Assembly (NCBI GenBank): GCA_017444525.1
Contig: JAFSWL010000005.1
Location: 1-56,190 of the forward strand
Length of the DNA stretch: 56,190 nucleotides
Source of the DNA: Alphaproteobacteria bacterium
GTDB taxonomy: Bacteria > Pseudomonadota > Alphaproteobacteria > RF32 > CAG-239
Reading direction: 5' to 3'
In this document: piece after piece, positions 44,228-52,685 of the stretch
Position numbering within the stretch: the first letter of the stretch is position 1
Layout of the letters: each line of letters begins with the position of its first letter
Program-made: the position numbers and the translations under genes
Notes under the pieces: generated by a model
What the model was told of the DNA's origin: nothing
What the model saw: the letters and a program-made list of their open reading frames with translations, nothing else
Databases searched by the model: none

Positions 44228-46771
44228 TTATCTAGTATTGGAGTTATCTTTGCCAAGCAAAGAGTTACGGCGATCAAGTTGGGCTTTTGAAATCTGCATG
44301 AAAACAGATTTCTGAGTTTCATTCAGCTGTTTAACATCAAAGTCCTTTCCATTATTTGCCTCTTTCCAGAGATCAGCATAATTTTTGATGGTTATTTTGT
44401 TCTTATCAATATATTCTTTAAGTTCAGCATCTTTAAGCGCCGAATCTTTATTGTCTGCATCCAATCCTAATTTGATTGACATGTCTTTTTTATTTTGCTC
44501 GCGTAATTGTTTTCTGTTTTCAGAAGTTACATATTTACCGTCATTATCTTTTTCTCCCTTCAGCTTATCATGTTCGGCGAGTTTGTCCGGATCCATATTG
44601 CTACGAATCTGTTCTAATTTCTTTTTATTGTATTTATCGTGAGCTTTGGTTATTGCCACCAATAAATCTCCGTTTGCCTTAGCTTCTTCAAGTATTTTTT
44701 CTTTATCAGGATTATCTTGTAATTTTGGTCCGGCGATAATTTCATTTTCTTTGGTTTTTGGATTTTCCTTAAATCCGATAAATCCCTTGTCAAATTTATC
44801 TTTTAAGTCTTTGCGTGCTTTTTGGGCATCGGCAAGTACTTTATCTAAGTCTTCCGGACTATTTATTATAATTTCTCTTTCTTCCGAATTAGTTTTGTTT
44901 TCAATAACAGGCTGTTGCGGCTGATTTTGCGGATTCATTGCATCAGTTAACTGCTTAAAACGATCTGCGCCTAAATTAGCAGCCAATTTTTGCATATCTT
45001 CCGGAGAAAATTCAGGTACATCACCGGTAATCTTTCTGCCGTTTAACAAGCAGGCAGCACGTAGCAATACAGCGGTTTCATGTGGCATTCCCTCGGTAAA
45101 ATTAATCGTACGATTTTGATTATCCGGTTCGTTGATAATCGTTTCAAAGGTTTTAATATCAGCATTTTCCGAAACTTTAACGCTGTCCGGAGAAGAATAC
45201 GTAACGGTAACGCCATCGACTTTGGCTTCAAAATGGTCTTTAATTTCCAAATTCGGTTCAAACTTTTTAATTTTACCGGCGGCTTCCATTGCCTGATAAT
45301 TTTGGATTTTTTTCAAAACCCATTTTTTCATATTAGTCGGCTGCGGCAAATTTTTGGATTCATCAGATATTACACCGACTTTGAGTTCTTTATCGTCATC
45401 TTTTTTCTCATCGGCCTTATTTTCAATCATTTTGTCTTTTTCTTTATCGTATTCGGCAATTACTTTGTCCTTACCGTCTTCGTTTTCACCTTTTAGTAAA
45501 ACCTTATCACCGACAACACTATATCCGGCTGTCTCAATTTTGCTCAAAACTTCTTCAATATCGGCGCATTTTTCCCAATTAATTTTAGCTTTTTCTGCCG
45601 CCCATAATTGAGCTTTAGTCAATGTAAATTTAGGTTTATTATCATCGTTATCGGTTAGTTCAGTCATTTTCTTATCTCCCGTATTTTGTGTAATTTTATG
45701 ATTGGTATTCAATGTCGTATTTGTATCTTTAGGTATCGGACGTTCCGGTAATTTGCGCAACGGTTCAGCTTTGGCCAGAGGCAGATAAATACCGAAATCA
45801 TTTCCTTTTAGCAGGGATTTATACTTTTGGGTTTGTTTTGAATCAAGCTGATTTAAGACTCCGCGAATATGACGGGTAATTATCGCATCAATAAATTCGG
45901 AGTTATAATCAGATCTTTGTTTATAAATGTTATGCAAAAAAGTATCTTTCGGAAATTCTTTTTCTTTTTTAATTTGCTCTGCATAACGTTGTGTTGCCAC
46001 TGTATCAATTTTACCAATGATAGTCCATGCCTTAGCGGCAATATCGTATTTTTTTGACATTTGTGCAATTGCATTTGCCAATACAACAGCATTATCCGGA
46101 TTAATATTTTTATCGCTTGCCGCCAGTTCTATTACCTCGAGGATGGCGGATAGGCGAATATCCTTTTGTTTTAAGGATAAATCTTCCGCATCCATATAAT
46201 CACCAAGCGTATCGGAATACTCATCGGAATTTTTACCGAAAATATATCGTTCGGCATCTTTCAATGCCGCCATCTTATACTCTTCTTCAAGCATCATAAG
46301 CGACATTTTATAGTTGGAACCGTCGATTTTAGTTAAATCAATATTTGCCGCCGAAGCCACCAGTATATATTTTGCCAGATTCTCTTTTTGCTTGTCAGTC
46401 AAAGGTTTAGTAACCCTTTCTTTATTTGTCTTATTAACATTTTTATTTTCGGCTTTATCTTTTTTAGCGGTACGAGCAGCTTTTCGCGCTTTCGTTGTTA
46501 CAACCGGCGACGAAACAGTAATATTTTCCGTCGATGGTAAATTTTTTCGCGCTGCAATAACAACGGAATCAACACGGCGAGTATAGATTTTATGCTTTGG
46601 TTCTAAATGCCTTTGGGCTTCATTTATTGCTGTTTTGTAATCAATAGCTTTAGCAGAAGCCAATTCGGAAATGATAGTCTTTGCTTCCGCACCGGAACTA
46701 TCAAGATCTTTATTGGCATAAATCTCGAGTAACCGTTTATATTTGCTTTGAATATCAGATATTTTACTCAT
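44228..46771 (-). CDS. Large charged protein of unknown function (847 aa)
   Basis: The 847-residue protein starts at ATG 46771 (MSKISDIQSKYKRLLE); the in-frame TTG just upstream is less likely. No signal peptide or membrane span. The first 330 residues are helical with a lysine-rich linker (about 95-125). A low-complexity linker (about 350-385) and a central region with LTKAQLWAAEKAKINWEKCADIEEV follow. The C-terminal 300 residues are lysine/aspartate-rich with repeated DKEKILEEA/DPDKLAEHDKLKG-like helices. The modular, charged composition is seen in secreted effectors and scaffold proteins, but nothing here proves either. Transcribed together with the 368-residue gene. Confidence 0.7.
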   Translation of the reverse strand: MSKISDIQSKYKRLLEIYANKDLDSSGAEAKTIISELASAKAIDYKTAINEAQRHLEPKHKIYTRRVDSVVIAARKNLPSTENITVSSPVVTTKARKAARTAKKDKAENKNVNKTNKERVTKPLTDKQKENLAKYILVASAANIDLTKIDGSNYKMSLMMLEEEYKMAALKDAERYIFGKNSDEYSDTLGDYMDAEDLSLKQKDIRLSAILEVIELAASDKNINPDNAVVLANAIAQMSKKYDIAAKAWTIIGKIDTVATQRYAEQIKKEKEFPKDTFLHNIYKQRSDYNSEFIDAIITRHIRGVLNQLDSKQTQKYKSLLKGNDFGIYLPLAKAEPLRKLPERPIPKDTNTTLNTNHKITQNTGDKKMTELTDNDDNKPKFTLTKAQLWAAEKAKINWEKCADIEEVLSKIETAGYSVVGDKVLLKGENEDGKDKVIAEYDKEKDKMIENKADEKKDDDKELKVGVISDESKNLPQPTNMKKWVLKKIQNYQAMEAAGKIKKFEPNLEIKDHFEAKVDGVTVTYSSPDSVKVSENADIKTFETIINEPDNQNRTINFTEGMPHETAVLLRAACLLNGRKITGDVPEFSPEDMQKLAANLGADRFKQLTDAMNPQNQPQQPVIENKTNSEEREIIINSPEDLDKVLADAQKARKDLKDKFDKGFIGFKENPKTKENEIIAGPKLQDNPDKEKILEEAKANGDLLVAITKAHDKYNKKKLEQIRSNMDPDKLAEHDKLKGEKDNDGKYVTSENRKQLREQNKKDMSIKLGLDADNKDSALKDAELKEYIDKNKITIKNYADLWKEANNGKDFDVKQLNETQKSVFMQISKAQLDRRNSLLGKDNSNTR

Positions 46772-46855
46772 AATACGCACTTTCAATAAATTCCATTTGT
46801 CACTATAATAGCACGGCTTTTATGTTTTGTCTAGTCTTTTTGTGTAAAAAGTACA

Positions 46856-47785
46856 TTATTTTTTATCACTTGTTTTTATGAGTTTTTTTATCTTTTTCAA
46901 AAGTTTCGGAGTGGAATGTCCGTAATCGGCAACCATACAAAAATCTGCCTGTGGAATTGCTTGATACAGATCCCATGCTTGTTTCGGCGGGCAACAGAAA
47001 TCCATGCGGTTATGAGCTATTATTATCGGAATGTTTTTAATTTTATCTATATTGCGCAAAATTTGATTTTCGTTAATAAAAAAGCGATTACGGTCATAAT
47101 AGGCATAAATACGGGCACTGTTCAACACATTAGCCGTGGCTGTTTCAAGTGGTGTAAAACTCGGATTGAGCTGCCCTAATTTGTATTCGTAACTACCGAA
47201 AGAGGAAAGTGCGCTCAGATAATCTGCTTCATTCTCCGAAAACAGTAATTTGTTGTAAGCTTCAAAAAAATTCTTCTGCGGAATAATACGGCGCATTTCT
47301 TGCCATAAATCCGGATAAAAACGCTCGCTGTCGCGTTTTACCCACATATAATCTTCAAAACGCGCCAAAAATATTGCGGAAACAATAATGCGGCGCACCA
47401 GTTTGGGATAAGCCTCGGCAAACAACAGGGCCAGAGTTGAACCCCATGAGTTGCCGTGAACCACAATCGGTTCGTTGATGTGTAAGTACGCCAAGAGATG
47501 CATGGCATCTTGCAGCAGATAAGCAGTTTCATTGCGAAATAATAAATCTCCGGCTTGTGATAATCCGCATCCACGCTGATCAAACTGTAAAAAACGATAA
47601 CGTTTTAAATCAAATAATTTGGCATATTTAGGACGTGATTCCCCACCCGGACCGCCGTGAAAAGACAGTACCGGAATTCCCACCGGATTGCCATATTGAT
47701 AGTAGTGTATACGGTGTCCGTCGGTTGTCGGTAAATTTCCTTCATCAAACGGTTTCGGCATACGATTGAACAAATTCCACAACAT
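46856..47785 (-). CDS. pip: Proline iminopeptidase
   Basis: Pip removes N-terminal proline from peptides. The 309-residue alpha/beta hydrolase has the oxyanion motif SFHGGPGGESRP, the DQRGCGLSQ segment, the nucleophile elbow GNSWGSTLAL, an Asp in HNRMDFCCPP and the His in DYGHS. Length and motifs fit the S33 family. AAGGAGA lies eight bases before the ATG. It is monocistronic and divergent from the next gene. Confidence 0.93.
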   Translation of the reverse strand: MLWNLFNRMPKPFDEGNLPTTDGHRIHYYQYGNPVGIPVLSFHGGPGGESRPKYAKLFDLKRYRFLQFDQRGCGLSQAGDLLFRNETAYLLQDAMHLLAYLHINEPIVVHGNSWGSTLALLFAEAYPKLVRRIIVSAIFLARFEDYMWVKRDSERFYPDLWQEMRRIIPQKNFFEAYNKLLFSENEADYLSALSSFGSYEYKLGQLNPSFTPLETATANVLNSARIYAYYDRNRFFINENQILRNIDKIKNIPIIIAHNRMDFCCPPKQAWDLYQAIPQADFCMVADYGHSTPKLLKKIKKLIKTSDKK

Positions 47786-47884
47786 ATAGCCACTCTCCTT
47801 TATCTTAGTGCATTATAAAAGATTATTTTGAAGTTGCAAGCATAAAGCATTGATTATCTTAAAAGGGATAAAAAGTTAATCCTC

Positions 47885-47912
47885 TTGAAATTTTACAAAG
47901 TATCTGTACAAT
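47885..47912 (+). promoter_or_regulatory. Promoter of the MORN-repeat gene
   Basis: TTGAAA (47885-47890), a 16-base spacer and TACAAT (47907-47912), about 22 bases before the predicted ribosome site GGGAGG. Confidence 0.7.
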
Positions 47913-47941
47913 ACTCGTATTGAGTTTATGGGAGGTAATAA

Positions 47942-48886
47942 ATGAAGTTTGCATTTATATTGTCAGGTTTACTGGTATGGGCAAATATTTCTTTTGCCAT
48001 TGAGTCTATTGAAGATTATGCACAGCGTTTGCGCGAGAATTTTGAGGCATCAAAACATTCAACAGCTGGGGCTCATTCGCCGCTGATAACCAAGTCTGAT
48101 GCAAAGCCGGATATGAAACCGCAGCAGCCGACAATTAAACAGTCGGAAACAACAGTAATTAAAGTTCCGGAAAAAGATGTGGAAAAAACAAAACATCCGG
48201 AACATAAAGTACCTGATGTGCAGGATAGCGATAATGCTAAACATCATCACAATAAATATCATACACAGCCGCTTAAAAGATCGGATCATTTTAAGCCGAA
48301 ACCTCCTCGGCCGTTGCATCATCAGCCGGAACATGCGTTTTATAGCACGCAGATATACGCTGTGCCAAAATCTGCCGTATCTTATGTAACTTCTTCCGGC
48401 GGTGTCATTTATAATGCCAATCCGCACATATATACACCAAATGCTTATGCTTGCAGCTTAAAAGGCAATATTAAATATTGTACCGACAGTATTGGCAAGC
48501 CATTGAGTGGTCGTGTGGTGCAAAATTACAGTGACAGTATTGCTTACGAAAATTATAAAAAAGGTTATCTTTCGGGCGAAGTTTCCATTTATACTCTTGA
48601 CGGAACATTAATTCAGACTGTTAATTATTCCAAAGGTTTAAAAAACGGCAAAGAAACAGTTTATTTTGGCAACGGCAGAGTACATTATGTGGCTCACTAC
48701 AGCCGTGGTCAGCTGAATGGCAATATTAAGCAATACGACATAAATGGTGCTTTGCTCGGAGAAATGCGCTATCGTAACGGGCGTTATACTTCGCGTTATT
48801 GCCGCAATGATACTACCAACGATTTACTGCGAGAACGTATTCGTGCTAATGAGAAAAATGTATTGATTTTGTGCGCCGATCATTAA
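47942..48886 (+). CDS. Secreted MORN-repeat protein with His/Pro/Lys-rich linker
   Basis: The 314-residue protein has a signal peptide (MKFAFILSGLLVWANISFA). A long disordered linker (about 35-135) rich in His, Lys and Pro, with many HH and KP steps, follows. The C-terminal part (about 165-290) carries at least three MORN_2/YwqK-type repeats, for example GYLSGEVSIYTLDGTLIQTV, GLKNGKETVYFGNGRVHYVA and GQLNGNIKQYDINGALLGEM. Such repeats occur in surface and antitoxin-annotated proteins; the antitoxin label of YwqK has little support. The His-rich linker could bind metal. GGGAGG precedes the ATG. Confidence 0.8.
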   Translation: MKFAFILSGLLVWANISFAIESIEDYAQRLRENFEASKHSTAGAHSPLITKSDAKPDMKPQQPTIKQSETTVIKVPEKDVEKTKHPEHKVPDVQDSDNAKHHHNKYHTQPLKRSDHFKPKPPRPLHHQPEHAFYSTQIYAVPKSAVSYVTSSGGVIYNANPHIYTPNAYACSLKGNIKYCTDSIGKPLSGRVVQNYSDSIAYENYKKGYLSGEVSIYTLDGTLIQTVNYSKGLKNGKETVYFGNGRVHYVAHYSRGQLNGNIKQYDINGALLGEMRYRNGRYTSRYCRNDTTNDLLRERIRANEKNVLILCADH

Positions 48887-48913
48887 AGCAGAATAGGGGA
48901 AAACAATCTGATT

Positions 48914-49129
48914 TTAACCTCTTTTCGGTTGTTTTAGCGCGGCATGATCTTTGCAGTCAAAGCTTTCTTTTTTGCTGATTTCTTCGTGATAATGATTGAC
49001 CACGTGGTTCAATTTATGCCAAAACTGCTCTTCATAGGCGATAATGCTACCCCATACCGCCATTACAAACATAATGATGGTAACGACACTTTCAGCAATT
49101 TCTAATTTTTCTTTGACTGTATATTTCAT
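48914..49129 (-). CDS. Small membrane protein of unknown function (71 aa)
   Basis: One hydrophobic span (about 14-34, VVTIIMFVMAVWGSIIAYEE) is followed by a His-rich stretch (HKLNHVVNHYHEEISKK) and a basic end. Two starts are possible: MKYTVKEK at 49129 or an ATG 39 bases earlier. Neither has a good ribosome site; I prefer the shorter one because it gives a basic start before the span. No family is recognised. Confidence 0.5.
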   Translation of the reverse strand: MKYTVKEKLEIAESVVTIIMFVMAVWGSIIAYEEQFWHKLNHVVNHYHEEISKKESFDCKDHAALKQPKRG

Positions 49130-49231
49130 ATTGTGGTAAATAATGGTAAAACACACAAATTCAAGCATCTGAAAGTTTTATTTCACCACAAATATGATGC
49201 GGCGGAAAATATATACCACAGCAGCCGATAA

Positions 49232-49915
49232 TCACTCATAAAATCGGTGTAGAATATCAGCCGTTTCTTCCATGTTGCGGGCAATATGAACAGCACCTGC
49301 TTGGCAACATTTTGCGGCATATTCATCGTTGTTATTACCGGTTGCTCCTATGTATGCAATAACCGGCATATTAGCGGCAATACCGGCGGCGATACCTACC
49401 AAAGAGTCTTCAATAACAACGCAGTTTTCAGGTAAATATCCCATTTGCTTGGCTGCATATAAAAACAGATCGGGAGCAGGTTTCCCGTTGGTAACTTCAT
49501 TAGCGGTAAACATATTTCCGTTGTCAAAATATTTATAAAGCCCGAGTTTATTGACTTTTAACGCATTTTTTTCTTTGGTGGCTCCGGTAGCAATACAATG
49601 TGAAAAATTACGATTTTGAAAAAGCTGTTCAACACCGGCCGTCAGCTTGAGCTTGGAATTAATCAGGCTTATGGTATTAGCTTTGAGCTTATTCCAAAAC
49701 GGAGCTTCCAATTTTATTTCCGGAAAGTCCTTACTTAGCAGCTCCACTTTAGTTTTATTGGCTTTTCCTCGAATATAATATTCCACCATATCGTCGCTTA
49801 ATTCCAATGCAAAAAATGAGCGCAGGCATTCAATCTAATTATTTACCCATAAATGCTCGCTGTCGGCAATCACACCATCAAAATCCCATATAATAAGCGT
49901 CTTTGGTTTCGTCAT
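49232..49915 (-). pseudogene. HAD-superfamily phosphatase with an in-frame amber stop
   Basis: From the ATG at 49915 the frame reads MTKPKTLIIWDFDGVIADSE, the HAD motif I with nucleophile Asp, and meets a TAG at 49835-49837 (codon 27). The same frame then stays open for 200 codons with motif II (SHCIATGATKEK), motif III Lys region and motif IV (CVVIEDSLVGIAAGIAANM). A CAG-to-TAG change explains the stop, since Gln fits that position. The intact protein of about 227 residues would be a beta-phosphoglucomutase-like sugar phosphatase. TAG is a normal stop here (for example trhP, mreC, mrdA), so recoding is unlikely. A strong promoter remains upstream. Confidence 0.8.
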
Positions 49916-49935
49916 TATTAAGTCCCCTTGCAGTT

Positions 49936-49963
49936 ATTATAAAAAAACACGTTTCAGAGTCAA
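49936..49963 (-). promoter_or_regulatory. Promoter of the HAD gene
   Basis: On the minus strand TTGACT (49958-49963), a 16-base spacer and TATAAT (49936-49941). Confidence 0.75.
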
Positions 49964-50060
49964 TTACAGCATAAATTTTTACACAAATTATACACATACC
50001 ACTAAAAATAACTGTTAATTGACATAAAAATATCATACAACAAATGTAAGGAGAATAGGA

Positions 50061-50678
50061 ATGCGCAAGTTATATGAAATATTGCAACAAATATGGCAGA
50101 GAATAAATTGGCAACCAAATGTCTGCACTTGGTTGGAGCTTTTATTGATTATGGCGGTGATTCCGGTAATGCTCCGAGCTGATCCGGCATGGTTTGTTGA
50201 AGACGGACTGGTAGAAAATATTCAGCTGATTGTTTTGTCTTTGGCTTTTATCGTGGCATTAAAGTCGCAAAATCAGCATCGTTTTTTTGTTTTTTTAGGT
50301 ATGATTATCTTATTTATGATTATGCGAGAGACAAATCTGTTCCGCGGTTATTTTTGCGAAAAGTATTTATCGCCGTATGATATTTGTCGTTGGAAAGAAT
50401 TTAAATACGGCTATCTGGTAACCGGCGGACGTTTGATTTTTGTCGCGTTCGTTTTATGGTACTTTATAAAAAATAAGTTATGGCGGCCGTTGTGGAACTA
50501 TATTGTTAAAGCTCCTATTTATATATGGGACTTTACTTTTTTGGTATTAATGATACTAGGTGGAACCATTGCCGAATTTTCGTGTATCGATAATGAGATT
50601 ATGGAAGAATTCTGCGAGCTTATCAGCTATATTGTCATCGGCAATTGTATTTGGCGTTATCGCCAAGTCAGCGTATGA
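50061..50678 (+). CDS. Polytopic membrane protein of unknown function (205 aa)
   Basis: AAGGAGA precedes the ATG. The protein has about five hydrophobic spans (near 24-39, 52-68, 74-91, 122-140 and 152-170). A conserved-looking FVEDGLVENIQLIVLSLAF and a membrane-edge RETNLFRGYFCEKYLSPYD are visible. The acidic-aromatic pattern resembles poorly characterised small membrane proteins with an ENG-x-x-E motif. I give no name. Its stop overlaps the next start (ATGA). Confidence 0.7.
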   Translation: MRKLYEILQQIWQRINWQPNVCTWLELLLIMAVIPVMLRADPAWFVEDGLVENIQLIVLSLAFIVALKSQNQHRFFVFLGMIILFMIMRETNLFRGYFCEKYLSPYDICRWKEFKYGYLVTGGRLIFVAFVLWYFIKNKLWRPLWNYIVKAPIYIWDFTFLVLMILGGTIAEFSCIDNEIMEEFCELISYIVIGNCIWRYRQVSV

Positions 50679-51283
50679 TATTTTATGCAATTGACTGTTT
50701 TGCTAAATTTCCTCAAGAGATAGAGGTTGGCATGTTTTTGTGCAATGACGGCAAAATTAGCAAAAAATTTGTTGCTGGTCGCAATTGCGCAATGGTAATT
50801 GCTGTCGGCGAATATAGTGATACTCTGTTGGTGATGTGTACGGAAAAAGCATCAACATCATTCTGTACACAAGAAGAGAAAATCGATACAGATCTAATAA
50901 GCGGAGGTTTGAGTGCTACGCACTTCCTTAAAGAAATGGCTAAGGTTTCCGGTATGTCGGTTAGTGCTGCAGAATATTGTTTATCTTACACCAACAAATT
51001 TGTTAAGCCGCAACAAGCATTTATGCTTTCTATCGAAGAAATCAATAAAATCGGTTCCGATACGGCGAAAATCGCATTGGCAGCACAAACTGCAGGCATG
51101 ACAGATAAGTTCTGGCTGGTAACGTCGGCTCATACGGACGATGATGATATTTTCCGTTTTATGACCGGAACGTTTGTTGCAGACGGACAAGATGTCGGAG
51201 TTGATATTACCTCTGCATCTTGTGAAGAACAGCTGGCGGTATATCCCGTCTACGAGATTAGCTCATCGCTTTTAAGGTTCTGA
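50675..51283 (+). CDS. Soluble protein of unknown function (202 aa)
   Basis: The ATG at 50675 overlaps the stop of the membrane protein, so translation is coupled. The 202-residue product has alternating strands and helices, no signal peptide, and Ser/Thr-rich surface segments (MCTEKASTSFCTQEEK). I do not recognise a fold. The tight pairing suggests it works with the membrane protein upstream. The unit ends at a strong terminator. Confidence 0.65.
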   Translation: MIFYAIDCFAKFPQEIEVGMFLCNDGKISKKFVAGRNCAMVIAVGEYSDTLLVMCTEKASTSFCTQEEKIDTDLISGGLSATHFLKEMAKVSGMSVSAAEYCLSYTNKFVKPQQAFMLSIEEINKIGSDTAKIALAAQTAGMTDKFWLVTSAHTDDDDIFRFMTGTFVADGQDVGVDITSASCEEQLAVYPVYEISSSLLRF

Positions 51284-51326
51284 CACAAAAGAGATTCGAC
51301 AGCAGTGTAGAATCTCTTTTGTTTTG
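51284..51326. terminator. Bidirectional terminator between the 50675 gene and tsaC
   Basis: ACAAAAGAGATTC (51285-51297) and GAATCTCTTTTGT (51310-51322) form a perfect 13-base stem, with T-rich and A-rich flanks serving both convergent units. Confidence 0.9.
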
Positions 51327-51337
51327 AAATTTTCTGA

Positions 51338-52282
51338 TTATTTATATGATGCACGTTGGATTCTGTCATTGATTGCCAACCCGAGACCGGTGTGCGGAAT
51401 AGGGGCAATAGCTATTTTTCCGCACGGCGCTTTGCTATCTGCCAAACGCAAATAAGCAAACAAATTGCTGGCAGCTTCACATAAATCTCCTCTGGGGCTC
51501 AGATTGAGATGCCCGTCAATCGTACCAAACCCTATAAAATATTCATCTTTTTCCGGTTGAGTAACGTTTATGCGTAAAACATTACGCGGAGCATAGTGGC
51601 GCAGCAGTTGCCCAGGTGCCGATGGCAATTCGGGATTACCGGTTGAAATCAAAATTTCTTCACCTAAAAATTCCTCGATATCTTCTTTAGCGGTACCGCC
51701 GGCACGAAGCAGTACAACTCTTTTGCCGGTCAAATCCAAAATAGTTGACTCCACTCCTACCGCACAAGCTCCGCCATCTAAAATCATATCTACCTTATCT
51801 CCCAAACCTTCGGATACATGCTGCGCCGTAGTCGGACTTATCGATTGATATTTATTGGCAGACGGAGCCGCAATCGGCACTCCGCTTTTGCGAATAAGTT
51901 CCAAAGCAATAGGGTGGCGCGGCATTCTTACCGTTAGTGTACGCAAACCGGAGCAGGCTAAATCTATACTCGGATTTTCATCAATACGTTTAAGCACAAA
52001 AGTCAGCGGACCGGGCCAAAAACGCTTGGCCAATGCAAATACGCGCTCATCAACAGCGGCATATTCTTTCAAAAAATCAACTTCTGCAATATGTGAAATC
52101 AGCGGATCAAAACGCGGGCGCTGTTTGGCGGCAAAAATGGAGGCAACCGCTTTGGCATCATATACATTTGCTCCTAAGCCATAAACTGTTTCTGTCGGAA
52201 AAGCCACCAATCCGCCGCACTTGATAATTTCAGCGGCTTTTTGTATATTTTGCGGCGTATAGTTGTAAATATTATCAATCAT
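51338..52282 (-). CDS. tsaC: L-threonylcarbamoyladenylate synthase (Sua5 type)
   Basis: This enzyme makes the threonylcarbamoyl-AMP used by TsaD to form t6A37 in tRNA. The 314-residue protein has the YrdC domain (about 10-195) with GGLVAFPTETVYGLGANV, KQRPRFDPLI, RFWPGPLTFVL and PIAAPSANKYQSISPT. A C-terminal Sua5 domain (about 235-314, LRHYAPRN) follows. The start at ATG 52282 (MIDNIYNYTPQN) fits the family; longer upstream frames overlap the SUKH-like gene. Its product is the substrate for MtaB (2340-3374), linking two distant genes of the window. Confidence 0.95.
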   Translation of the reverse strand: MIDNIYNYTPQNIQKAAEIIKCGGLVAFPTETVYGLGANVYDAKAVASIFAAKQRPRFDPLISHIAEVDFLKEYAAVDERVFALAKRFWPGPLTFVLKRIDENPSIDLACSGLRTLTVRMPRHPIALELIRKSGVPIAAPSANKYQSISPTTAQHVSEGLGDKVDMILDGGACAVGVESTILDLTGKRVVLLRAGGTAKEDIEEFLGEEILISTGNPELPSAPGQLLRHYAPRNVLRINVTQPEKDEYFIGFGTIDGHLNLSPRGDLCEAASNLFAYLRLADSKAPCGKIAIAPIPHTGLGLAINDRIQRASYK

Positions 52283-52283
52283 C

Positions 52284-52685
52284 TCAGAACTCAAAAATCC
52301 TACATAAAGCATAATCCAATTCATTTTCCGAATATTCGTCAGTAACTTGAAAATCTCCGCGGTCGATGACCTTATAATGCGCTGATTTATCATCATAACA
52401 CAACAAATCAAAATCATTACATCCCAACAGCAATAAATTATGTGGTTTTTCAATTTGTTCGTTTTTATCGATAATATCCAAATCATCATCGACAGTTGCG
52501 CCAAAAAGGTACGAACCGTCAAACTTCAATCCGTTGTAATGTTTTAAGAATTCGGCATAAGATTTAGGTATCATTCCCAACCCCATATTATGCAGAATTT
52601 TTTGTGCAATAATCAAAGCTTCCGCCTCTAATTTTTCACCTTGTGCGATTTTTTTATTTTTAATTTCATCTAAAAACGTATTCAT
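52284..52685 (-). CDS. SMI1/KNR4 (SUKH)-like protein, candidate immunity protein
   Basis: The 133-residue acidic protein has the SUKH pattern: IPKSYAEFLKHYNGLKFDGSYLFGA near the centre (positions about 39-63), then a strand with LLLLGCNDFDLLCYD and the final EFELDYAL-like helix (SENELDYALCRIFEF). It is closest in my memory to YrhA-type SMI1/KNR4 proteins. SUKH proteins commonly neutralise nuclease toxins encoded beside them. Its start overlaps the end of the HNH gene by four bases, and it is transcribed after it. Immunity function is inferred from this pairing. Confidence 0.75.
   Translation of the reverse strand: MNTFLDEIKNKKIAQGEKLEAEALIIAQKILHNMGLGMIPKSYAEFLKHYNGLKFDGSYLFGATVDDDLDIIDKNEQIEKPHNLLLLGCNDFDLLCYDDKSAHYKVIDRGDFQVTDEYSENELDYALCRIFEF

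Noticed and set aside
49232-49915. TAG read-through or genetic-code change in the HAD gene
   Set aside because: trhP, mreC, miaA and mrdA all end in TAG at the expected length, so TAG is a working stop. A simple nonsense mutation is more likely.
51338-52522. Longer Sua5 protein starting at 52522
   Set aside because: The extension lies inside the SUKH-like gene in another frame. The family start is at 52282.
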